Origin: Pseudomonadota bacterium | GTDB lineage: Bacteria > Myxococcota > Polyangia > Polyangiales > Polyangiaceae | Assembly (NCBI GenBank): GCA_023419055.1 | Contig: JAEZYO010001046.1 | Coordinates: 1 to 18,060 of the forward strand | Reading direction: 5' to 3' | Length of the DNA: 18,060 nt | In this document: positions 7,350-14,442 of the stretch, piece after piece | Layout: every line of letters begins with the position of its first letter | How positions within the stretch are numbered: the stretch's first letter is position 1 | The notes under the pieces: model-generated | Seen by the model: only the letters and a program-made list of their open reading frames with translations | Databases searched by the model: none | What the model was told of the DNA's origin: nothing | Made by a program: the position numbers and the translations under genes

Positions 7350-8080
7350 TCGCTCTCGAGGCCGTCGAAAAGCGGTTCGACCGACCGGTTCTCCGGCAAG
7401 TGTCGCTCGAGGTGCCGCAAGGCTGCCTTTACGGCTTGATTGGGCCCGGCGCGTCGGGAAAGAGCCTGGTGCTGAAGACGATCGCCGGCCTCATCCGACC
7501 CGAGCGCGGACGGGTGCTCGTGCGAGGGCGCGACGTCGCTCGCCTGAACGATCTCGAGCTCGAAGCCCATCGCCGCGGCATCGGCATGTTGTTCCAGAAC
7601 AACGCGCTCTTCGATCACCTGAGCGTGGCCGACAACATCGCCTTCCCGCTCCGGCGCCTCACGACCCTGAGTGAAGCGGAGATCGCGGAGCGCGTGGCCG
7701 AGCGCCTCGCCTGCGTGGCGCTGCCCGGCTTCGAATCTCGGATGCCGGCGGGCCTGAGCGGAGGGCAGAAAAAGCGCATCGGGGTGGCTCGGGCCACCGT
7801 GACCCAGGCGGATGTCGTCCTCTACGACGAGCCCGCTGCCGGGCTCGATCCGGTGACGAGCCAGAAGATCTTCGACCTGCTTCGCGCCGAACAACGTGAG
7901 CACCGGGCTACGGTCGTCATGGTCTCGAGCGATCTGGACAGGTTGCTCCCGGTCACGGACAAGGTCGGAATGATGCTCGACGGGCGGCTCATCTTCGAGG
8001 GCACGGCCGACGAGGCGCGAACCTCCGGAGACGCCGCGGTGCGCCAATTCGTACTCGGGCTCACCGAGGGCCCGCTGTGA
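7346..8080 (+). CDS. Mla/Mce-type ABC transporter ATPase 1 (MlaF-like), H-loop His replaced
   Basis: A 244-residue ABC ATPase of the MlaF/Ttg2A group. Walker A GPGASGKS (33-40), Q-loop Q84 in GMLFQNNALFD, signature LSGGQ (137-141), Walker B VVLYDEP (D161, E162) and D-loop GLD are intact. At the H-loop the sequence reads VVMVSSDLD, with Ser195 where the switch His is expected. The FQNNALFDHLSV segment and NIAFPLR are typical of Mla/Mce ATPases, which energise phospholipid or lipid movement through an MlaE permease. The start TTG (7346) overlaps the stop of the sctJ-like gene as TTGA. The 3' end overlaps the convergent oxidoreductase gene by 20 bases. It probably works with the permeases at 9199-10804, but that is inferred from gene order and family. 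Confidence 0.9.
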   Translation: MIALEAVEKRFDRPVLRQVSLEVPQGCLYGLIGPGASGKSLVLKTIAGLIRPERGRVLVRGRDVARLNDLELEAHRRGIGMLFQNNALFDHLSVADNIAFPLRRLTTLSEAEIAERVAERLACVALPGFESRMPAGLSGGQKKRIGVARATVTQADVVLYDEPAAGLDPVTSQKIFDLLRAEQREHRATVVMVSSDLDRLLPVTDKVGMMLDGRLIFEGTADEARTSGDAAVRQFVLGLTEGPL

Positions 8081-9179
8081 CCCGGCCGGAGCGGAGCTCC
8101 GCGAGCAACGCCGAGTAGCGAGCGGCTTCGAAGGGAAACTCCACCGCGCTCCGAGTCAAGCTCGAGAGCACGAGCGCATTCGCGAGCGCCACGCTCGAAA
8201 GCCCCTGCTCGATCGGCGCGATGAGCTCGCCCTCGCCCCTCACCGCATCGACGAAATTCTGGAGCAGCGCGTTCGGGTTCGGGAGCGCGGCCGTCAAGGG
8301 CTCGGATTCGGCTCGAGGTCGCCCTCCGGAGCCGAGCCAGGCCTCTCTCCGAGAGGGCACGCTGAACGCCAGACGGAGCCCGTCGTCATCGAGGCACAAC
8401 CTGCCAAGGTCCCCCGAAATCTCGAGGCGATGGGTTCCGGGCAGCTCCCCGGTGGACGCGACGAAAGTCCCGGTGACGTCGTTCTCGAACTCGACGTAAG
8501 CCGTGACGTCGTCCTCGACCTCCACCTCGTGGAACCGGCCGAACCGGCAGAAACCCTGCGCGCGGACCGGAGCCCCGAACCACCAGCCGAGCTGATCGAG
8601 CTGATGGGAGCACTGGTTCAAGAGTAGGCCTCCCCCCTCACCCCGAAAGGTGCCCCGCCAAGAGCTTTCTCGATAGTAGCTCGCGGGCCGAAAGCGGTCG
8701 GTCAGCGTCCAGGCAAAGCGATGTACCTTGCCGAGCCGGCCGCCGCGGACCATCTCGCGGATCATCGCGTAGCGAGGGTCCGCCCTCAGGGTGAGCGCGA
8801 CCCCGCACAACGGGCGCGGGCTCACCAGCCGCTCGTAGTGCGCGAGGACCCGCTCGCCCTCGGCGCACTCGACGAATGCAGGCTTTTCGACGAGCACGTG
8901 GAGCCCGCGCTCGAGGGCCGAAATCGTGAGCGCCGCGTGGTCCGGATGCGGGGCTGCGATCACCACCGCGCTCGCCGGTCCTGCGTCCAGGAGCTCCTCG
9001 GCCGAGCCGAAGCGAGGGACCTCGAGGCCCTCCAGGGCTCCCGGTCTCGGATCGCAAGCGGCCGCGAGGCGAGCGCCCACGATCGCCCCGGACGCAAGCG
9101 CTCGAGCGTGCCGAAGGCCCATGGCCCCGACGCCGATCACGGCGACCGAGAGCTGCTTGGTTTCAGCCATTTCGGGCAT
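8061..9179 (-). CDS. Gfo/Idh/MocA-family NAD(P)-dependent oxidoreductase
   Basis: A 372-residue product of usual family length. The N-terminal Rossmann fold has GVGAMG (16-21) after a beta strand (SVAVI), followed by AACDPRPG and AAPHPDHAAL. EKP (98-100) is the conserved Lys-containing motif of the family. The C-terminal half holds GGGLLLNQCSHQLDQLGWWFG (about 182-202), in which H192 fits the conserved substrate-site His. Such enzymes oxidise or reduce sugars, inositols or related compounds; the substrate cannot be read from the sequence. Alternative starts are ATG 9179 and ATG 9170 (MAETK). The gene is inserted in the opposite direction between ATPase 1 and the permeases. Its 3' end overlaps ATPase 1, and its start is only 19 bases from the permease start. 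It may be unrelated to lipid transport. Confidence 0.92.
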   Translation of the reverse strand: MPEMAETKQLSVAVIGVGAMGLRHARALASGAIVGARLAAACDPRPGALEGLEVPRFGSAEELLDAGPASAVVIAAPHPDHAALTISALERGLHVLVEKPAFVECAEGERVLAHYERLVSPRPLCGVALTLRADPRYAMIREMVRGGRLGKVHRFAWTLTDRFRPASYYRESSWRGTFRGEGGGLLLNQCSHQLDQLGWWFGAPVRAQGFCRFGRFHEVEVEDDVTAYVEFENDVTGTFVASTGELPGTHRLEISGDLGRLCLDDDGLRLAFSVPSRREAWLGSGGRPRAESEPLTAALPNPNALLQNFVDAVRGEGELIAPIEQGLSSVALANALVLSSLTRSAVEFPFEAARYSALLAELRSGRVTAGPR

Positions 9180-9198
9180 GATACTCTGCTTCTACCTC

Positions 9199-9996
9199 AT
9201 GGCCGATGCGATCGAGGCGCGCTCCCTTTCGTGGGTTCGACAGGTAGGCGTCGCCGCGCTCGGGATCGCCCACATCACCGGAGCGCTCGGGGTCATGCTC
9301 GGGCTCGTCCTCTCTCGGCTCGTGGCTCGTGAGTTCGATCGGCAGGAGCTCCTGCGTGCCCTTCACAAGATGGGCGTTCGTTCCGTCCCCATCGTGATCG
9401 TCACCGCTCTTTTCACGGGGGGCATCATGGTGATTCAGGCCGCCCCGGTCGTGGAGCGCGTCGGCGCCAAGGGCTTGCTCGGTTGGGGAGCCGGCTTCGG
9501 AACGCTGCGCGAAGTAGGGCCCCTTCTCACCGCGTTGATGATTTCCGGGCGAGTGGGCGCCAACAACACCGCGGAGCTCGGGACCATGGCGGTCACCGAA
9601 CAGATCGACGCGCTCAGGGCCCTCTCGATCAACCCCGTGGGCTTTCTCGTCGTCCCGCGCTTTCTCGGGCTCGTCATCACGTTGTTCCTGTCCACGGTCA
9701 TCTCGGACATGGTGGCGCTCATCGGGGCAAGCCTCGCCGGCGCGCTCTTCCTCGGGGTGGAGCCAGCCTCGTTCTACAACGGCTTTACCTCCGGACGGCT
9801 CACCTTCGATGACGTCGCGCACGGGCTCACGAAGAGCGTCGCGTTCGGCGTGATGATCGCGCTCGCGAGCTGTCACTTCGGCATGAGCACGAGCGGCGGC
9901 GCTCCGGGCGTCGGGCGCGCGGTGAACGCCACGGTCGTGGCGAGCGCGGCCGGGATCTTCGTGCTCGATTACCTGCTCTCGTTCGCGATCGGCTGA
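9199..9996 (+). CDS. MlaE-type ABC transporter permease 1
   Basis: A 265-residue integral membrane protein of the MlaE/YrbE family (usual length about 260). It has the N-terminal amphipathic region, about five hydrophobic segments, and the family's central motif. That motif runs REVGPLLTALMISGRVGA, then AELGTMAVTEQIDALRALSI and a closing NPVGFLVVPR (about 104-154). The ExGP element is preserved. Near the end, KSVAFGVMIALASCHFGMST (212-231) is also typical. In Mla systems the permease dimer sits in the inner membrane and contacts the MCE-domain protein and the ATPase. The ATG at 9199 avoids overlap with the divergent oxidoreductase start; an ATG at 9178 is in frame and possible. There is no clear Shine-Dalgarno. 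It ends one base before the second permease. Confidence 0.9.
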   Translation: MADAIEARSLSWVRQVGVAALGIAHITGALGVMLGLVLSRLVAREFDRQELLRALHKMGVRSVPIVIVTALFTGGIMVIQAAPVVERVGAKGLLGWGAGFGTLREVGPLLTALMISGRVGANNTAELGTMAVTEQIDALRALSINPVGFLVVPRFLGLVITLFLSTVISDMVALIGASLAGALFLGVEPASFYNGFTSGRLTFDDVAHGLTKSVAFGVMIALASCHFGMSTSGGAPGVGRAVNATVVASAAGIFVLDYLLSFAIG

Positions 9997-9997
9997 A

Positions 9998-10804
<807 letters not shown>

Positions 10805-10809
10805 GCGCT

Positions 10810-11481
10810 TCAGCGCTTTCTCTCGAGGCCCGTCCCCGGGGGAGCGAGCGAGCACCACGAGTAGCAGCACTCGGGTCGTTGCTGGGCGCGCCGGGCTCCC
10901 GTCATCCGGTGGTCGAGCGCGGCAGCCGCTGGAACCGAGAACGACGTCGCCTTCGGCGGAACGATGGCCGCCGGGCAGCGATCGAGCGGCGGTGCGGCCA
11001 TGGAGCCGCTCGATTCCGCTTCGAACTCGGTGAGGCAGTAACTCTCGACGAAGGCGAGCGGGCTCCGGCACGCTTTCCCGTCCACTTCGTCCGGCTCCGC
11101 TACCTCCACGTCCGAGCACCAGCTGTAGCAGCAGTTGTGCCCTGGAGAAGAGCGGCGGCGAATGTACTGGGTGTAGCCCGGGTCGAAGCGAGCCAAGGTC
11201 GAGCTCGTCGAGTACGCGCTGAACTCGATGTCCATGGCGACCGGGCACTGCTCATAAGGAGGTGGCGCGGCCAGCGTGGTCCCGAGCGGTAAGAAGGCTT
11301 CACACTGGAACTCCCGAGCCTGGTCCTCGCTGCAACGAAGCGGCGCGAGGGCCTGCTCGGAGCTCGGCGGGGGCGGCGGCGGGGAGCCGGAACTGCAGGC
11401 GAGCGCGAACACCGACCAGAGCGCCGCAAGCGAGCCGCCCATCCAGGCGGGGTAGCGCTGCTTCGATGCCGAAAACCCCAT
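10810..11481 (-). CDS. Lipoprotein with two CCYSWC repeat units, unknown function
   Basis: A 223-residue product with a lipoprotein signal: a short charged N-terminus, a hydrophobic stretch and FALAC (C29), followed by SSGSPPPPPPSS. The mature part has two similar units. Unit 1 (about 71-126) runs from AAPPPYEQCPVAM to NCCYSWCSD. Unit 2 (about 161-214) runs from MAAPPLDRCPAAI to ECCYSWCSL. Each therefore carries APP, a CP(V/A)A motif and a CCYSWCS cluster separated by about 35 residues. The ATG at 11481 is supported by GAGG eight bases upstream; the Met at residue 14 is an alternative. I do not recognise the family. The paired cysteines suggest disulfides or metal binding on the periplasmic or outer surface. 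The gene lies nested, opposite in direction, between permease 2 and ATPase 2. Confidence 0.8.
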   Translation of the reverse strand: MGFSASKQRYPAWMGGSLAALWSVFALACSSGSPPPPPPSSEQALAPLRCSEDQAREFQCEAFLPLGTTLAAPPPYEQCPVAMDIEFSAYSTSSTLARFDPGYTQYIRRRSSPGHNCCYSWCSDVEVAEPDEVDGKACRSPLAFVESYCLTEFEAESSGSMAAPPLDRCPAAIVPPKATSFSVPAAAALDHRMTGARRAQQRPECCYSWCSLAPPGTGLERKR

Positions 11482-11501
11482 GCCGAGCGCCTCTATAGCA
11501 C

Positions 11502-11519
11502 GTAAGATCCCGGTCTTAC
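11502..11519. promoter_or_regulatory. Dyad between divergent lipoprotein and ATPase 2 genes
   Basis: GTAAGA (11502-11507) and TCTTAC (11514-11519) are perfect inverted arms with a six-base centre; a T-G wobble could extend the stem. The dyad lies 20 bases upstream of the lipoprotein start on one side and 28 bases upstream of ATPase 2 on the other. This position suits an operator for the divergent pair or a 5'-UTR stem of the ATPase message. No regulator is encoded nearby. Confidence 0.4.
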
Positions 11520-11547
11520 ACCGCTCCGGGTGCCCGGCACGGGACCG

Positions 11548-12291
11548 ATGATCTCCTTCAAGAACTTGGAAAAGTCCTTCGGCTCGAAGCGCGTCCTCGA
11601 CGGCGTCAGCTTCGAGGTCGAGGACAACGAGGTGTTCTTCATCATCGGCGGGTCGGGCGTGGGGAAGAGCGTCCTCATCAAGCAGCTGATCGGCCTCCTT
11701 CGCCCCGACGCCGGGGAAATCTGGCTCGATGGTGAGGAGGTGACGCGCCTCTCCGAAGACGCCCTCTACCGCATCCGGCGAAAGTGCGCGATGGTGTTCC
11801 AGCACTCGACGCTCTTCGATTCGATGACCTGCATCGAAAACGTCGCCCTCCCGCTCCGCAAGCTCCGCGGGATGAAGCCGGTCGAGGCGCTCCGCGAAGC
11901 GGGACGCCTCCTCGAGCAGGTAGCGATGAAGCCGTTCGGCGACCGTTACCCCGCCGAGCTCGGCGACGGCATGCGCAAGCGGATCGCCATCGCCCGGGCG
12001 CTCGCGCTCGAGCCTCGTTACGTGCTCTTCGACGAGCCGACCACGAGCCTCGACCCCGTGAGCGCTCGGCGCGTGGATCGCCTGATCAAGGACCTCCGCG
12101 ATCGGCTCGGCGTGACCAGCATCGTCGTTTCGCACGACCTCGTCTCCATCTTCACCATCGCCGACCGGATAGTGATGCTGTACAAAGGTAAAGTGAAGTT
12201 ACTGGGCACCCCCCAGGATTTCCGTGCGTCGCGCGACGGCGTGATCCAGCAGTTCATCAACGGTAGGGCCGAAGGTCCCATCGAGACATGA
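11548..12291 (+). CDS. Mla/Mce-type ABC transporter ATPase 2 (MlaF-like), degenerate signature motif
   Basis: A 247-residue ABC ATPase of the MlaF/MceG group, counted from ATG 11548. Walker A GGSGVGKS (34-41), Q-loop Gln in MVFQHSTLFDSM (Q85), Walker B YVLFDEP (D162, E163), D-loop SLD and H-loop SHD (H196) are intact. The signature motif reads LGDGM (138-142) instead of the LSGGM/LSGGQ of the family, so the Ser that contacts the ATP gamma-phosphate across the dimer is missing. The tail after the H-loop (LGTPQDFRASRDGVIQQFIN) is typical of Mla ATPases. The ATG was chosen because the family starts at MISFKNLEKSFG; an upstream GTG at 11530 would add six residues. The MCE-domain gene starts 16 bases downstream. 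It is probably the partner of ATPase 1. Confidence 0.92.
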   Translation: MISFKNLEKSFGSKRVLDGVSFEVEDNEVFFIIGGSGVGKSVLIKQLIGLLRPDAGEIWLDGEEVTRLSEDALYRIRRKCAMVFQHSTLFDSMTCIENVALPLRKLRGMKPVEALREAGRLLEQVAMKPFGDRYPAELGDGMRKRIAIARALALEPRYVLFDEPTTSLDPVSARRVDRLIKDLRDRLGVTSIVVSHDLVSIFTIADRIVMLYKGKVKLLGTPQDFRASRDGVIQQFINGRAEGPIET

Positions 12292-12307
12292 CGGAGCGAC
12301 GAGGTCT

Positions 12308-13327
12308 TTGAGCCGCGCAATCGAAGTCAAAGTTGGAGCTCTCATCCTGGTCGCCCTCGGCCTTCTCGCGGCCTTCGTCATCGTCATGGGTGGAGTGAGC
12401 TTCGAGCGCACGTATACGGTCTACGTCCAGTTCGAAAACCCGGGCGGCCTCCAGTCGGGAGCCCCGATCCGCATCGCGGGCGTGAAGGTCGGCAAGGTGC
12501 GCGAGATCGAGTTCCGCGGCGGCAAGGTCGACCCGAAGACGCGCGAACCGGAGCCGGCCATCCGCGCCGTGGCCGAGATCGAGACCCGCTATCAGAGCGC
12601 GATTTACGACGATTCGCGCTGGTTCGTGACGACGTACGGCGTGCTCGGCGAGCTCTTCCTCGCGATCGATCCCGGCACGCCGGGGCGGCCCGTCTTGCAG
12701 GACGGCGCGGTCGTGCACGGCATCAGTCCGCCGCGCCTCGACCTCCTGCTCGCGGAAAGCTACGAGCTTTTGCACGCCGCTTACCTCGGCATCAGCAAGA
12801 ACCGCGAGCAAATCTCGGAGACCTTCGACGGGCTGCACAAGACCCTGAAGGCGAGCGGCGAGATCCTCGACAAGAACGCGCCCAAGGTCGACCGCATTTT
12901 CGACAACGTCGAGACGATGACCGGCGAGGCGAACGACACGCTCAAGGCGGCGCGGGAGCGCTACGTCGACGGGCCCCAGGTGACCCGCATCATGAACGAC
13001 GTGGAGCGCACCACGTCGAGCTTGAACCAGAACCTACCGCCGCTCATCGCCGATGGCCGAGAGGTCCTGTCGCGAGCGAAAAAGCTCGGAGACGCGCTCG
13101 CCTCCGACGAACAGATCGAGCGCTACAAGGGCATCACCCGGGACGCCGCCGAGGTGGCCCGGAACGCCAAAGGCATCTCGAAGGATGCGCAAATCATGGT
13201 GCAGCACGTCAAGGACGGGCGAGGCACCGTGGGCGCGCTCGTCATGGACGAGGCGGTCTACGACGACCTCCAGGAGATGCTCCGCGACCTGAAGCACAAC
13301 CCCTGGAAGTTCTTCTGGAAGCAGTGA
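12308..13327 (+). CDS. MlaD/Mce-domain substrate-binding protein
   Basis: A 339-residue product with an N-terminal uncleaved membrane anchor (about 8-29, VGALILVALGLLAAFVIVMG). A single MCE domain (about 35-140) follows: YTVYVQFENPGGLQSGAPIR, IAGVKVGKVREIEF and TTYGVLGELFLAIDPGTPG. There is an insertion around GGKVDPKTREPEPA. In Mla/Mce systems this protein forms a hexameric ring that carries lipids across the periplasm. The long C-terminal part (about 145-339) is mostly helical and amphipathic, so it could build a tube or needle as in longer MCE proteins. It ends in LKHNPWKFFWKQ, a common end in such proteins. The start is TTG at 12308; GGAG lies about ten bases upstream and later Met codons would remove the anchor. 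It is the only MCE-domain protein in the window. Confidence 0.92.
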   Translation: MSRAIEVKVGALILVALGLLAAFVIVMGGVSFERTYTVYVQFENPGGLQSGAPIRIAGVKVGKVREIEFRGGKVDPKTREPEPAIRAVAEIETRYQSAIYDDSRWFVTTYGVLGELFLAIDPGTPGRPVLQDGAVVHGISPPRLDLLLAESYELLHAAYLGISKNREQISETFDGLHKTLKASGEILDKNAPKVDRIFDNVETMTGEANDTLKAARERYVDGPQVTRIMNDVERTTSSLNQNLPPLIADGREVLSRAKKLGDALASDEQIERYKGITRDAAEVARNAKGISKDAQIMVQHVKDGRGTVGALVMDEAVYDDLQEMLRDLKHNPWKFFWKQ

Positions 13328-13331
13328 GCCG

Positions 13332-13778
13332 CTAAGGCGCGCCGCCGGCCGCGGGCACGCCCCCACTCCCCGGGGTGCTCGAGGTTCCCCCCGCGGAGGT
13401 ACCGCCGGTACCTCCCGTCGACGTACCTCCCGCCGACGTACCCCCGGTCGCAGGCTGGCTCGGGGCACCACCCGCCGGCTCTCCCGGAGCCCCTCCCGCC
13501 GGAAGGGGTGCTGCCCCTGCCTCCCCTTCGGGAGGTGTCTCCGGGTCGCCCACCGGCCCCGGCACGGTCGAGACCAGACTGGACACGTCGTCCGTACAGA
13601 CCCGGTCCCCGGGGGCGGCAGGATCGATGGCCGCGCAAACGAGGCCGGGCTCGCAATCGTCGTCGCGAAAGCAGTCGGTTCCGGCGTTGCCGGGCTCCTG
13701 CGGACCACCGCAGGCCACGGCGGCCAGCACGCCGAGGCCCAGCGGAACCAAGCGCCTCAGGCGCTTTGCCCGACTCAT
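13332..13778 (-). CDS. Gly/Thr-rich lipoprotein with short Cys-containing head
   Basis: A 148-residue product with a signal peptide: basic start (SRAKRLRR), hydrophobic core and lipobox AVAC (C23). The head has the spaced cysteines DCFRDDDCEPGLVC...VC (C36, C42, C48, C61), a pattern frequent in myxobacterial lipoproteins. The rest is low-complexity Gly/Pro/Ala/Thr, with GGTSAGGTSTGGTGGTSAGG near the end. It has no recognised catalytic domain and is probably surface-exposed. It converges on the MlaD-like gene with a four-base gap. Its start codon overlaps a perfect dyad (13778-13793), and a second stem, AAGCGCC/GGCGCTT, lies at 13750-13766 inside its first codons. No function is assigned. Confidence 0.75.
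   Translation of the reverse strand: MSRAKRLRRLVPLGLGVLAAVACGGPQEPGNAGTDCFRDDDCEPGLVCAAIDPAAPGDRVCTDDVSSLVSTVPGPVGDPETPPEGEAGAAPLPAGGAPGEPAGGAPSQPATGGTSAGGTSTGGTGGTSAGGTSSTPGSGGVPAAGGAP
13395..13415. repeat. Perfect hairpin within the Gly/Thr-coding repeat tract
   Basis: GGAGGTACC (13395-13403) and GGTACCTCC (13407-13415) form a 9-bp perfect stem with a three-base loop. It lies in the GGTSTGGTGG-coding tract of the lipoprotein, where related CGACGTACCTCCCGC units repeat at about 13419-13442. It may be a by-product of the Gly/Thr repeat and can promote slippage. Confidence 0.5.
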
Positions 13779-13793
13779 GAGACGAACGTCTCA
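13778..13793. promoter_or_regulatory. Dyad over the start codon of the Gly/Thr-rich lipoprotein
   Basis: TGAGACG and CGTCTCA flank a two-base centre (AA on the plus strand), a perfect 7-bp dyad. It begins on the first base of the minus-strand ATG (13778) and covers the usual ribosome-binding area. It could be a regulator site or a stem that hides the start. Confidence 0.45.
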
Positions 13794-13816
13794 GGAAGCG
13801 GAAAAACCGTCAAGTC

Positions 13817-14035
13817 TCAGCCCTCGTCGAGAACCACGAGGACGTCACCCTCTTCTACTGCCTGGCCCTCCGTGACCAGGATCTGCGACACCTTTCCGGC
13901 TGCAGGCGCTTCCACCGGCATCTCCATCTTCATGGACTCGAGGATCACCAGGGTCTGCTCGGCCTGCACGCTGTCCCCGACCGCGACCGGAATCTTCCAA
14001 ACGGTGCCCGTGATGTGCGCTGAGATTTCGCTCAT
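13817..14035 (-). CDS. Stand-alone biotin/lipoyl attachment protein
   Basis: A 72-residue single-domain protein with ESMKMEMPVEAPAAGKV, where Lys36 is the expected biotin attachment site. The surrounding fold matches the biotinyl domain (about 70 residues): ITGTVWKIPVAVGDSVQ, then LVTEGQAVEEGDVLVVLDEG. It is close in size to small biotin carrier proteins such as Bacillus YngHB (BLAP) and the 1.3S transcarboxylase subunit. It would be biotinylated by a ligase and serve a carboxylase encoded elsewhere; no carboxylase gene is in the window. The ATG at 14035 gives the complete domain, but the Shine-Dalgarno is weak. Lipoylation instead of biotinylation cannot be excluded, although the MKM context favours biotin. 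Confidence 0.9.
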   Translation of the reverse strand: MSEISAHITGTVWKIPVAVGDSVQAEQTLVILESMKMEMPVEAPAAGKVSQILVTEGQAVEEGDVLVVLDEG

Positions 14036-14442
14036 GAGATTTCGGGCAGCCTAAATCGCTGCTCAGCTTTCTGCGACCGCTCGATTCAGTTTTTCGAGAG
14101 GGCGCCCGCAAACCTGCTTGGGCAGCCGAGAGCTTTTTTCGTGCCCTCGCCGCGAGGGGGCGCTCACCTTTGATGACATCGTCCTAGCGCCTCGCGCATG
14201 CAGGATCATGCTCGCCTACTTGATGACTTCGAAGGACAACGGCTCCGTCTGCCCTGGAGGAAAGGTAGGAAAACGTGGGCAATTTTCCCGCCCAAGCAGG
14301 CATCGGGCTCGTGTGTCGATGACGTTGCCGTGATCTGCCTCGAGGCGACGCTTGACGAGATCGATTAGCGATTGCTATTCGCGGTCTGGCGTTCGACCCT
14401 CGCTGCCGCAATAATATCTGCCCACTCAGGAAAATATCCGCC
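14036..14442. other. 407-base gap without a confident gene
   Basis: No well supported gene lies here. It holds a run of six T (14134-14139) after a weak stem (GCTTGG/CCGAG), a CCCTCG/CGAGGG stem near 14144-14158, and a TGGGC/GCCCA stem near 14277-14295. A plus-strand open frame (TTG at 14118 to 14333) contains LTFDDIVLAP, which resembles the LTFDDVLL start of IMP dehydrogenase but then diverges. This is a possible remnant or chance. Its 3' end carries the probable promoter of the coiled-coil gene. Confidence 0.5.
14412..14417 (+). promoter_or_regulatory. Possible -10 element TAATAT
   Basis: TAATAT lies 25 bases before the ATG at 14443 in an unusually AT-rich stretch for this window. TTCGAC at 14392-14397 could be a weak -35 but is only 14 bases away. 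AGGAA at 14428-14432 would be the ribosome binding site. Confidence 0.35.

Noticed and set aside
8926..9198. N-terminal extension of permease 1 into the oxidoreductase region
   Set aside because: It overlaps a convincing minus-strand gene and adds sequence unlike any MlaE N-terminus; the MADAI start fits the family.
9163..9876. Minus-strand frame opposite permease 1
   Set aside because: Charged His/Glu-rich shadow of an integral membrane protein gene.
11482..12135. Long N-terminal extension of the CCYSWC lipoprotein
   Set aside because: That part is antisense to ATPase 2 and removes the clear lipoprotein signal from the N-terminus; the ATG at 11481 has a Shine-Dalgarno.
14118..14333. A real small gene starting TTG in the long gap
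   Set aside because: No ribosome binding site is seen, the first codons run through a T6 tract, and only a 10-residue stretch resembles a known protein.
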